Origin: Streptomyces chattanoogensis
GTDB taxonomy: Bacteria > Actinomycetota > Actinomycetes > Streptomycetales > Streptomycetaceae
DNA: 64,000 bases
Assembly: GCF_001294335.1 (NCBI RefSeq)
Contig: NZ_LGKG01000151.1
Span: 1 to 64,000 of the forward strand
Direction: 5' to 3'
Shown here piece after piece: positions 1 through 8,614 of this stretch. A model generated the notes under the pieces. That model searched no databases, was not told the DNA's origin, and was given only the letters and a program-made list of their open reading frames with translations. Each line of letters opens with the position of its first letter. Positions within the stretch are counted from its first letter, which is position 1. A program made the position numbers and the translations under genes.

Positions 1-45
1 GGGGGGGGTGGGGTGGGGGCGGGGGGGAGGGGCCCCGGGGGGGGA
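1..45 (+). other. G-tract cluster (G-quadruplex-type motif)
   Basis: The first 45 bases hold at least five runs of four or more G separated by one to four bases. This fits the G-quadruplex pattern on the + strand. The tract sits just 3' of the SURF1 gene, which is read from the other strand, so the transcript there would be C-rich. No gene or hairpin is recognisable. It could act in transcription stopping or be neutral. Confidence 0.5.
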
Positions 46-54
46 GCGCAGGGC

Positions 55-894
55 TCAGCCGTCCCGCTTCGCCCCCACGACGTCCCCCGTCGCCGTCTCC
101 GAGGTGTCCGCCGGGAGGATGCCCAGCGCCGCGTCCTTTGCCGTTTCGGCCTCGCGGCGGAAGAGGCGGAACCACATGAAGACGACGAAGCCCGCGAAGA
201 CGAACCACTCACCGGTGTAGCCGAGGTTCTGGAACGCCTTCAGGTCCAGGCCGCTGCCCTCGGCCGCGACCGGCGGCACGGCATGCAGCGGAGCCGGGGC
301 ATCACTGAGGGTGATCCAGGCGTCGTAGACCTTGTACGGCACGATGTTCACCAGCGACGCCGCGCTGATCATGCCGAGCTGCCCCTCCGGCAGCCCGCCT
401 CCGGCCTGTACCCCGGCGGTGCCCTGGTTCTCGGAAGCCTGCAGCGCCCCGGTGACCGTCACCTCGCCCTTCGGCGGCGCGGGCACCTTCAGCCGGTCGG
501 CCTTGTCGTCGGCGTCCCCGGGCAGCCAGCCCCGTACGACCGGCAGCGCTCGCCCGCCGTCCGTACGCAGCAGGGTCAGCACATAGAAGCCCCGCCGCTC
601 GCCCTTGTCGCGCAAGGTGCGGTCCGGTACGAGCAGTTGGTGACCTGCGTCATAGCGCCCGCGGGCGCTGGCCTGGCGGCCGGAGGTGACCTGATCGACC
701 GGCAGCAGGCTCTCCAGCGGCCGGGCCGCCGCGGCCTTGGCCCGGGCGGAGCGGTCCTCCTGCTGCTGGTGCGTATCGACGCGGTCCTCGAAGCGGCCCA
801 GCTGCCAGCTGCCCATGAAAATGCAGAAGGGAATCGCCAGTACGGCGAAGACGTTGATCCCCCACCACCGCGGGGTCAGCAGGAACCGGTACAC
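55..894 (-). CDS. SURF1 family cytochrome oxidase assembly protein
   Basis: Membrane protein of the SURF1 family, which helps build cytochrome c oxidase (haem a delivery). The GTG start at 894 gives 279 residues beginning VYRFLLTPRWW, the usual actinobacterial start; the open frame extends further upstream but the extra part is low-complexity. One membrane segment follows directly (about residues 10-28) and ends in the family motif GSWQLGR. A second segment lies near the C-terminus (WFVFAGFVVFMWF). Between them is the extracytoplasmic domain. The ribosome site is poor: a GGTGGGG stretch touches the start. No partner genes of the oxidase are seen in the window. Confidence 0.85.
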   Translation of the reverse strand: MYRFLLTPRWWGINVFAVLAIPFCIFMGSWQLGRFEDRVDTHQQQEDRSARAKAAAARPLESLLPVDQVTSGRQASARGRYDAGHQLLVPDRTLRDKGERRGFYVLTLLRTDGGRALPVVRGWLPGDADDKADRLKVPAPPKGEVTVTGALQASENQGTAGVQAGGGLPEGQLGMISAASLVNIVPYKVYDAWITLSDAPAPLHAVPPVAAEGSGLDLKAFQNLGYTGEWFVFAGFVVFMWFRLFRREAETAKDAALGILPADTSETATGDVVGAKRDG

Positions 895-1003
895 CCCACC
901 AACGGTACGGGGCGCGTGCGGCGAAGCCGCACCGCCCCCTCCAGGGCCGCCGTACGCCGCGGGCCCCGCGGCCGCCGCCGGGCGGCCGGCACGCCCGCGC
1001 CCG

Positions 1004-2629
1004 TTACTGCGCCGCCAGCGCCCCGGTCCGATACACCGTGCCGGCACACGCATCCGCGATCTTGGCGTCGGCCGAGGCGGGCTCGCCCGCCTCCGGCGTA
1101 TGGCTGAGGACGACGCCGCCGGACGACGCACCGCCGCCGTCGCCACCGCCCGTACCGCCGGTGCTGCCCGCTTCGCCGCCGCTGCCGTCACTGCCCTCGG
1201 CGGCGCCGGCGTCCGGGCTCTCCCCGGCCCCCTTCGACGGGTCGGGCGTCGGCGAGGGCCCCGGACTGGCGCATCCGGTCGTGCCGCCGCCGGCTTCCGG
1301 GATCCAGGCGAACTTGACCTCGTACGCCTCGCCCGGCTTGAGAACCAGCTGGTCAGGAGTGGTCGCCGGATCGGGCAGGCCGGTGGCTTCGTCGCCCGAG
1401 GTGTGGTCGACGACATGGATGCGGTCGGCGTTCGTGGTGCCCTGCCCGGTGACGCCGACGGCGCCGCCGCCGTCGATCGAACAGGCCGTACCGGACGTGT
1501 TGACCACCCGGAACGCGCCGTAGACGCGGCCGGCCGAGTCCGCCGGACCGACCGAGCTGGTGCCCCGGCCGAGCTGAGTGCGACTGCAGACGGGCGAGGT
1601 CACGTCCATCGTCTCGTTCGGGGCCGGGGTGCCGTCACCCGCACCATGCCCCGCGCCGTTCTTCTCCGCCGGGTGGCCGCCCTTGTCCTCGGGCTTGTCG
1701 GTGCCCGGCTGCCTGCCGTCCCGGCCGGGCAGCTGCGGGAAGGCATGCTCGGTGCCCTCACCGTGTGCGCCCTGGCTGTTGCCCTGTGCCTGCTGGCTGC
1801 TGGCGGCGTTGGCGGACCGGTCCTGGGCAGGGTCGCCGAGATTCGCTACGTGCACCATGGCGGGGATCGCCGTACCGCCGAGCAGCAGCGCGGCTGCGGC
1901 GCCCACGACGGCGTGCCGACGGCGCTGACGGCGGGCCGGGACCGCGCGGCGCAGCTGTTCCAGCGCGTCCTGCGCGGGCTCCAGGTCGCCGACGCGGGCC
2001 TGCAGCAGTCGCCGTAGATCGTCCTCGTCGCCGAAGCCGCCGCCGAAACCTCCACCGAAGCCGCCGCCGGTTCCGCCCTTGCGGCCGCCGCCACCAGAGC
2101 CACCACCGAGCTCGGGACGATCGCCGACCTCGGCCACTTCGCCGGCCTCGGGCCGTTCGCCGGCCTCGGGGCTGTCATCGAGCCCCGTACGACCATCCGC
2201 CCCGGAGCCACCATCGGCTCCAGAGCCACCGTCGATCCCGGAGCCACCACCGGGCCCGGAGCTATCACCATTCACGGAGTCAGCGGAACGCACCGAGCCG
2301 CCGGAACCCCCAGAGCCCTCAAAACCACCAGAGTCCCCAGAGCCCCCGGAACACCCAGCGACCCCAGCCCCCCCAGCCGTCCCGGGCTCCCCCGCCCCCT
2401 GTCCCTCACGCACCACGTACAACCCACGCACCACATCACCCGGCAGCCCGCGAACGCCATACGCGCCACCGACCGCCCCGAACGAACCAACTGGCCGCGC
2501 CGACGGAACCGCTCCGCCCGGCCCCCGCCGCGTCCCACGCCGCTCGCTACGGTCGAACCGGCCACCCCGCACCCCGGCCCGATCAAACCGATCGGCCGGC
2601 TCGTACGGGCCGAACACCTTCGCACTCAT
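1004..2629 (-). CDS. Gly/Ser-rich single-pass membrane protein paired with the ECF sigma factor
   Basis: A 541-residue protein whose ATG overlaps the sigma-factor stop as ATGA, so the two are translationally coupled. The first ~200 residues are low-complexity (GGSGADG and GGFG repeats). Then come a conserved helical segment starting DEDDLRRLLQ, an Arg-rich stretch and one membrane segment (about residues 238-260). The extracytoplasmic part has a beta-rich region with paired cysteines (VCSRTQ, ACSIDG, TTGC) that recalls DUF4232-type secreted domains, and Pro/Ser/Gly linkers. Position and topology suggest a regulator of the sigma factor or a cell-surface sensor. I see no zinc anti-sigma motif, so that role is inference. 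Confidence 0.7.
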   Translation of the reverse strand: MSAKVFGPYEPADRFDRAGVRGGRFDRSERRGTRRGPGGAVPSARPVGSFGAVGGAYGVRGLPGDVVRGLYVVREGQGAGEPGTAGGAGVAGCSGGSGDSGGFEGSGGSGGSVRSADSVNGDSSGPGGGSGIDGGSGADGGSGADGRTGLDDSPEAGERPEAGEVAEVGDRPELGGGSGGGGRKGGTGGGFGGGFGGGFGDEDDLRRLLQARVGDLEPAQDALEQLRRAVPARRQRRRHAVVGAAAALLLGGTAIPAMVHVANLGDPAQDRSANAASSQQAQGNSQGAHGEGTEHAFPQLPGRDGRQPGTDKPEDKGGHPAEKNGAGHGAGDGTPAPNETMDVTSPVCSRTQLGRGTSSVGPADSAGRVYGAFRVVNTSGTACSIDGGGAVGVTGQGTTNADRIHVVDHTSGDEATGLPDPATTPDQLVLKPGEAYEVKFAWIPEAGGGTTGCASPGPSPTPDPSKGAGESPDAGAAEGSDGSGGEAGSTGGTGGGDGGGASSGGVVLSHTPEAGEPASADAKIADACAGTVYRTGALAAQ

Positions 2630-3126
2630 GCCGGAGCCTCCATCGCGACGCGCAGCGCCGCGATCCCCCGGGACCCGTACGCCTTGACCGAGCCGAGCGA
2701 TATGCCCAGCGTCTCGGCGACCTGCGCCTCGGTCATATCGGCGAAATAGCGCAGCACCAGCACCTCACGCTGCCGCCGCTGCAGTCCACGCATCGCCTGG
2801 ATCAACTGGTCCCGCTCCAGCAGGTCGTACGCGCCTTCCTCGGCGCTCGCCATGTCGGGCATCGGCTTGGACAGCAGCTTCAGCCCGAGTATGCGGCGGC
2901 GCAGCGCGGAGCGCGAGAGATTCACGACCGTCTGGCGGAGATAGGCGAGGGTCTTTTCGGGTTCGCGCACCCGTCCGCGCGCGGAGTGCACGCGGATGAA
3001 GGCCTCCTGGACGACGTCCTCGCAGGAAGCGGTGTCGTCGAGGAGCAGCGCGGCGAGGCCGAGCAGTGAACGGTAGTGCGCGCGATAGGTCTCGGTGAGG
3101 TGGTCGACTGTTGTGCCCGCTGCCAT
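2626..3126 (-). CDS. SigE-type ECF RNA polymerase sigma factor
   Basis: Sigma-70 family ECF factor of 166 residues from the ATG at 3126. Region 2 is seen as SCEDVVQEAFIRVH with the upstream helix LLGLAALLLDD. Region 4 is QREVLVLRYFADMTEAQVA followed by the HTH segment ETLGISLGSVKAYGSRGIAAL. The spacing and the GSVKAYGSRG helix are typical of the actinobacterial SigE subfamily. A longer frame reaches 3330, but its extra N-terminus is Pro/Arg-rich and unlike the family. The gene is first in a two-gene unit with the downstream membrane protein. Target promoters cannot be told from the sequence. Confidence 0.85.
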   Translation of the reverse strand: MAAGTTVDHLTETYRAHYRSLLGLAALLLDDTASCEDVVQEAFIRVHSARGRVREPEKTLAYLRQTVVNLSRSALRRRILGLKLLSKPMPDMASAEEGAYDLLERDQLIQAMRGLQRRQREVLVLRYFADMTEAQVAETLGISLGSVKAYGSRGIAALRVAMEAPA

Positions 3127-3718
3127 CGCGCCGTCAGTGTCCCCACGCTGAGAAGGAAGCTGCGCGGGGCCCGCGGTGGGCCAGGGGGCGATCACCGGCA
3201 TGCCCCCGGACACACGGGAACGCGGCGGGCGCACTGCCGCGCCTGCTGCACCCCCTGGGGCGATGGTGAATCCGAGTACCTCTGCCACGCCTGTTGGACA
3301 CGCTTCCCCCCATAAGGGTTGTACGCGCAAGGCACCGCTTTCGACGATGCATCAAATGCCCTCATGCGTACCAGCTCTTCCTCAATGCCCCATATTTCCG
3401 ACGCATTCACTCCGACACCCGAGGCCCCCAAGGCGGCCCGTGGGCACCCCCGGGCCACCCGTGAGGGGCGGCCGGAAAGACGTTTCCCGCCGACGGTCGG
3501 TTGCAGCGTGACGGCGTGAACAGCCGAACGAACCGTCAGCCCGGATCGACCGGCCCGAACCGACAGTTACTCACGGAATCTTCACACGTCACACAGGGCA
3601 TCCACAACGTATCTCTGAGGGATCAAGCCCGCGACACCCAATCCCGCCAAGTCACCGGAGCGGGCCGCCCAGAGCAGGTCATCAAGAGCAGCCCACCCGG
3701 AGCAAGTAGCGGGGACGA
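3127..3718. other. intergenic region, no gene recognised
   Basis: About 590 bases between the sigma-factor start and the repeat array downstream of asd. It should carry the sigma-factor promoter at its left end. The stretch 3500-3640 is somewhat less GC-rich (for example around 3560-3620) and may hold it. Open frames here have no family resemblance. I see no RNA gene. Confidence 0.5.
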
Positions 3719-3846
3719 ACTCACAGGAGAACTCACAAGGAGAACTCACGAGGAGACCTCACAGGAGAACCCACACGGAGAGCCCAAAGGGAGAGCCCAC
3801 AAGGAGAACTCGCAGGGAGAACCCGCAGAAGAGGTCACAGGGAAGA
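3719..3846 (+). repeat. ten-unit degenerate tandem repeat, 12-13 nt unit
   Basis: About ten head-to-tail copies of a 12-13 base unit with consensus ACTCACAAGGAGA. The first four copies are nearly identical and later copies drift (GCCCAAAGGGAGA, ACCCGCAGAAGAG). The array begins at about 3719 and its last unit runs over the asd stop codon at 3835. In the asd transcript it would form a 3' untranslated stretch of TCTCC-rich repeats. Function unknown. Confidence 0.8.
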
Positions 3847-4956
3847 ATTCTCCCCCACGACCAACTCCCCTACCTGCACCGTGTTCAGCGCCGCCCCCTT
3901 GCGCAGATTGTCCCCGCAGACGAACAGTTCCAGCCCCCGCGGGTCGTCCAGCGACCGCCGCACCCGCCCCACCCACGTCGGATCCGTCCCCACCACATCG
4001 CACGGCGTGGGGAATTCACCCTCCGCAGGGTCGTCGCACAGCACCACCCCCGGCGCCGCGGCCAGGATCTCGTGCGCGCCGGCCACCGTCACCTCCCGCT
4101 CGAACCGCGCATGCACGCTCGCCGAGTGCCCCGTGAGGACCGGCACCCGTACGCAGGTGGCGGAGACCCGCAGATCCGGCAGACCGAGGATCTTCCGGGA
4201 TTCGTTACGGATCTTGAGCTCCTCCGAGGACCAGCCGTCGTCGGGCACGAGCGATCCGGCCCACGGCACGACATTGAGCGCGACCGGCGCCGCGAACGGC
4301 CCCAGCGTGTCGCCGACGGCCCGCCGCACATCGCCGGGCGTGGTCCCCAGTTCCGTACCGGACACCGCGGAAAGCTGCGCCCGCAGCGTCTCGATGCCGG
4401 CCTGGCCCGCCCCCGAAACGGCCTGGTACGAGGAGACGACCAGCTCGCGCAGTCCGTACTCGGCATGCAGCGCGCCCAGTGCGACGATCATCGAGAGGGT
4501 GGTGCAGTTCGGGACGGCGATGATCCCGCGCGGCCGGACCCGCGCCGCGCACGCATTGACCTCGGGTACGACAAGGGGCACGTCCGGATCCATCCGGAAC
4601 GCGCCCGAGTTGTCCACCACCACCGCGCCCTTGGCCACCGCGACCGGTGCCCATCGCGCGGAAATCTCGTCCGGTACGTCGAACATCGCGACGTCGATGC
4701 CGTCGAAGACGTCCTCGGTCAGCGCGACGACCTCGACCTCTTCGCCCCGTACGGTCAGCTTGCGGCCGGCCGAGCGGGGAGAGGCGATCAGCCGGATCTC
4801 GCCCCAGATGTCGGCGTGCTCGGACAGCAGGCCGAGCAGCACCGAGCCGACGGCGCCGGTGGCACCGACGACGGCGAGATGCGGTGTGCGGGCCGTGCGG
4901 GCGCCCGTCCCCGCGAAGACCTCGTGGGACGGACGGCCCGCCTCGGCCGGAATCAT
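3835..4956 (-). CDS. asd: aspartate-semialdehyde dehydrogenase
   Basis: Reduces aspartyl phosphate to aspartate semialdehyde with NADPH, the branch point to lysine/DAP, threonine and methionine. The nucleotide-binding loop VGATGAVG is at about residues 30-37. The catalytic cysteine is Cys151 in VPNCTT, and the substrate region [10 protein letters not shown] follows. At 373 residues it has roughly 25 extra residues before the usual start (LAVVGATG). It lies 24 bases downstream of aspartokinase on the same strand, so the two form the classic ask-asd operon. The stop codon lies inside the last unit of a tandem repeat. Confidence 0.95.
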   Translation of the reverse strand: MIPAEAGRPSHEVFAGTGARTARTPHLAVVGATGAVGSVLLGLLSEHADIWGEIRLIASPRSAGRKLTVRGEEVEVVALTEDVFDGIDVAMFDVPDEISARWAPVAVAKGAVVVDNSGAFRMDPDVPLVVPEVNACAARVRPRGIIAVPNCTTLSMIVALGALHAEYGLRELVVSSYQAVSGAGQAGIETLRAQLSAVSGTELGTTPGDVRRAVGDTLGPFAAPVALNVVPWAGSLVPDDGWSSEELKIRNESRKILGLPDLRVSATCVRVPVLTGHSASVHARFEREVTVAGAHEILAAAPGVVLCDDPAEGEFPTPCDVVGTDPTWVGRVRRSLDDPRGLELFVCGDNLRKGAALNTVQVGELVVGENSSL

Positions 4957-4980
4957 CGTCCGGTGCCGCTCATCCGGCGC

Positions 4981-6252
<1,272 letters not shown>

Positions 6253-6551
6253 GTGCGCTCCTCGCAACTGTCTCTTCGGGAGTTTCCTCCCGGACCCCCG
6301 AAATGGGGGTACTGCGGTCGGCTCAGTCTAACGAGCAAGCGGAGTCCGCCCCGTAAATACCACATCGTGAGACACGAAACTCAGATAGCGATCATGGTGT
6401 GACCGCTGCCGAGCGTCGCATCGGCTCCGTATCCAGTGGCGGATCCGCAAGGCGCATCGTCACGCCCGCTCGCCCAGCACCTGCCCGCTACGGGCTCGGA
6501 CACACGGGAACGTAACTCAGGTCACACGCCCAGGGCGGCCGGGCCGCCCGC
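6253..6551. other. intergenic region upstream of aspartokinase, no gene
   Basis: About 300 bases between the aspartokinase start and the 3' end of the DUF5063 gene. It should contain the ask-asd promoter, probably in the less GC-rich stretch 6330-6400. No lysine riboswitch fold or attenuator peptide is apparent. No open frame with family resemblance was seen. Confidence 0.5.
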
Positions 6552-7220
6552 TCACGTCCCCCGCAGCCCCAGCGGCCCCGCGATCTCCGCCGCCATGACC
6601 TTTCCGGCCTCCTCGGCGAGCCGTTCCTCGCCGTCGGCGCCGCCGAGCGCGCTGTCCGTGTCCAGGCCGTCCAGCTCGTCCAGCGGCTGGTCGAGGCGTA
6701 CGTGGGCGACCAGCGACTGCAGCGCGCGCAGTGCGGCCGAGGCGGTCGGGCCCCAGTTGGTGAGGTAGGAGAACTGCCACCACCACAGGGCCTCGATGAC
6801 CCGGCCCGCGCGGTAGTGCGCCAGGCCGTGCCGCAGGTCGGTGATGACGTCCGCGAGGTCGTCGGAGATCCGGCAGGGCACCGGCTCCGCGCGCGGCACA
6901 TACGGGTCGAAGACCTCGGAGTAGACGTCCACCGGGTCGAGCAGCGCCGCGAACCGCTCGCGCAGTTCGTCCACGTCCGGCTCCGGGCCGCTGTCCGGCT
7001 CGTACCGCTCGTCGGGGACGATGTCCTCGTGGGCGCCCAGCCGGCCGCCGGTGAGCAGCAGCTGGGAGATCTCCAGCAGCAGGAACGGCACCGCGCTGTC
7101 CGGCTCGTCGCCCTTGGCGACCTCCGTCACGGCGACGATGAAACTCTCGATCGAGTCGGAGATCGATACCGCGAAGTCGTCCGGGTCCTGCGTCGCGTTG
7201 TGCAGCGTGGCATCAGACAT
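6552..7220 (-). CDS. DUF5063 domain-containing protein
   Basis: A 222-residue acidic, soluble protein conserved next to recR in Streptomyces and placed in DUF5063. Its ATG follows a strong GGGAGGAG site, and its first eight bases overlap the recR stop region, so it is the last gene of a ybaB-recR-DUF5063 cluster. The sequence is mainly helical (LREISQL-type and Trp-rich [14 protein letters not shown] segments) with no catalytic motif that I can name. Linkage to recR hints at a minor role in DNA repair, but this is inference. Confidence 0.8.
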   Translation of the reverse strand: MSDATLHNATQDPDDFAVSISDSIESFIVAVTEVAKGDEPDSAVPFLLLEISQLLLTGGRLGAHEDIVPDERYEPDSGPEPDVDELRERFAALLDPVDVYSEVFDPYVPRAEPVPCRISDDLADVITDLRHGLAHYRAGRVIEALWWWQFSYLTNWGPTASAALRALQSLVAHVRLDQPLDELDGLDTDSALGGADGEERLAEEAGKVMAAEIAGPLGLRGT

Positions 7221-7812
7221 CGAGAAGTCTCCTCCCTTCGAAGGCCCGCCCGAGCGTGACCTCGTCGGCGTACTCCAGATCGCCTCCGACCGGCAGTCCG
7301 CTGGCCAGTCGCGTCACTTTCAGCCCCATGGGTTTGATCATGCGGGCCAGATACGTGGCCGTGGCCTCGCCCTCCAGATTCGGGTCGGTGGCCAGGATCA
7401 GCTCGGTGACGGCACCGTCCGCGAGCCTGGCCAGCAGTTCCCGTATCCGCAGGTCGTCGGGGCCGACGCCCTCGATCGGGCTGATCGCCCCACCGAGGAC
7501 GTGATAGCGACCGCGGAACTCGCGGGTCCGCTCGATCGCCACGACGTCCTTGGGCTCCTCGACCACGCAGATGACCGCCGGATCGCGCCTCGGGTCCAGG
7601 CAGACCCGGCACTGCTCCTCCTGCGCCACATTGCCGCAGACGCTGCAGAACCGGACCTTCGCCTTGACCTCCATCAGCGCGTTCGCGAGCCGGCGGACAT
7701 CGGTCGGCTCGGCCTGAAGAATGTGGAAGGCGATCCGCTGCGCGCTCTTGGGACCGACGCCGGGCAGCCTGCCCAGTTCGTCGATCAGGTCCTGAACCAC
7801 GCCTTCATACAC
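7213..7812 (-). CDS. recR: recombination mediator protein RecR
   Basis: RecFOR-pathway protein that helps load RecA at gapped DNA. At 199 residues it has the normal length. The N-terminal helix-hairpin-helix is [18 protein letters not shown]. The C4 zinc finger has Cys56, Cys59, Cys68 and Cys71. The Toprim domain follows ([26 protein letters not shown]), then the C-terminal [21 protein letters not shown] segment. It lies downstream of ybaB on the same strand, the widespread ybaB-recR pair, separated here by a short repeat-filled spacer. Confidence 0.97.
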   Translation of the reverse strand: MYEGVVQDLIDELGRLPGVGPKSAQRIAFHILQAEPTDVRRLANALMEVKAKVRFCSVCGNVAQEEQCRVCLDPRRDPAVICVVEEPKDVVAIERTREFRGRYHVLGGAISPIEGVGPDDLRIRELLARLADGAVTELILATDPNLEGEATATYLARMIKPMGLKVTRLASGLPVGGDLEYADEVTLGRAFEGRRLLDV

Positions 7813-7887
7813 GGAACGTCTTCTCTCTCTTCTGCCGTGCTGCGTACGCTAGTTGGCTACTCCTCGGAAAGGGAGATCCGGGAGGGC

Positions 7888-7949
7888 AATCCCTGACGGG
7901 ATCCCTGGAAAATCCCTGGGGAATCCCTGAGGGAACCCCTGACGGGGAC
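7888..7949 (+). repeat. short tandem AATCCCTG repeats between ybaB and recR
   Basis: Five copies of an AATCCCTG-type unit, each followed by a variable G-rich tail and spaced 10-13 bases. They lie immediately 3' of the ybaB stop codon and before recR. In the transcript they would be CAGGGATT-type direct repeats. A similar array with a different tail is at 27356-27418. Function unknown. Confidence 0.75.
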
Positions 7950-7951
7950 GC

Positions 7952-8302
7952 CTAGAACGGGAGGCCGGGGATTCCGCCGCCGCCCAGGCCCTGGGCGAGC
8001 GGACCGAGCTTCTGCTGCTGCAGCTGCTGGGCGCTGGCATTGGCATCCCGGACCGCCGCCAGGACGAGGTCGGCGAGGGTCTCGGCCGTCTCCTCCGCGG
8101 AGTCGGTGTCGACCGCCTTGGGGTCGATGACCAGACTCTGAAGCTCGCCGGAGCCGGTCACCGTCGCCTTGACCAGACCGCCGCCCGCAGAACCCTCGAC
8201 GGGCGTCTCCGCCAGCTCCTGCTGGGCGGCCGCGAGGTCCTGCTGCATCTTCTGGGCCTGCTGGAGCAGCTGCTGCATATTGGGCTGACCACCGGGGATC
8301 AC
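7952..8302 (-). CDS. YbaB/EbfC family nucleoid-associated protein
   Basis: Small DNA-binding protein of the YbaB/EbfC family. The GTG at 8302 follows an AGGAG site and gives 116 residues beginning [20 protein letters not shown], the usual actinobacterial form. The N-terminal Gln-rich helix ([18 protein letters not shown]) is followed by a beta hairpin ([20 protein letters not shown]) and a C-terminal helix rich in Gln and Ala. It is a dimer in relatives and coats DNA. It lies between dnaX and recR as in many bacteria. The open frame continues upstream to 8554, but that part has no family similarity. Confidence 0.93.
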   Translation of the reverse strand: MIPGGQPNMQQLLQQAQKMQQDLAAAQQELAETPVEGSAGGGLVKATVTGSGELQSLVIDPKAVDTDSAEETAETLADLVLAAVRDANASAQQLQQQKLGPLAQGLGGGGIPGLPF

Positions 8303-8614
8303 GACGTGACTCCTGCCATACGACAACGATTGGTGCGGTAGCCCGAGCCTACGTGTTTCCCGCCCCGCGCGCCCTACGCCGTACGCAGGAGCTGCGGGGG
8401 ACCTAGGGAGGAGCCGGGGAGGAGCTACGCAGGAGCCCGGATATCCCCGGAAGCTCCCTGCACGCACCGTCGTTCGCCGCTGCGCCGCGGCGACCGGACC
8501 GACTGCGAACCCACCCGAAGCCCGCCTCCGGCCAGCCACGATGACGGACCGCAAACACCTGCAGCAGTCCGTAACCGGCCCGGCTGCCCGGCTCCCTGCG
8601 GCAGCCGTCGCCCC

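Noticed and set aside
3719..3846. CRISPR array
   Set aside because: Units are contiguous 12-13 base repeats with no unique spacers and no cas genes nearby.
6253..6551. lysine riboswitch upstream of aspartokinase
   Set aside because: I found none of the conserved lysine-riboswitch core sequence; only ordinary promoter-like DNA is seen.
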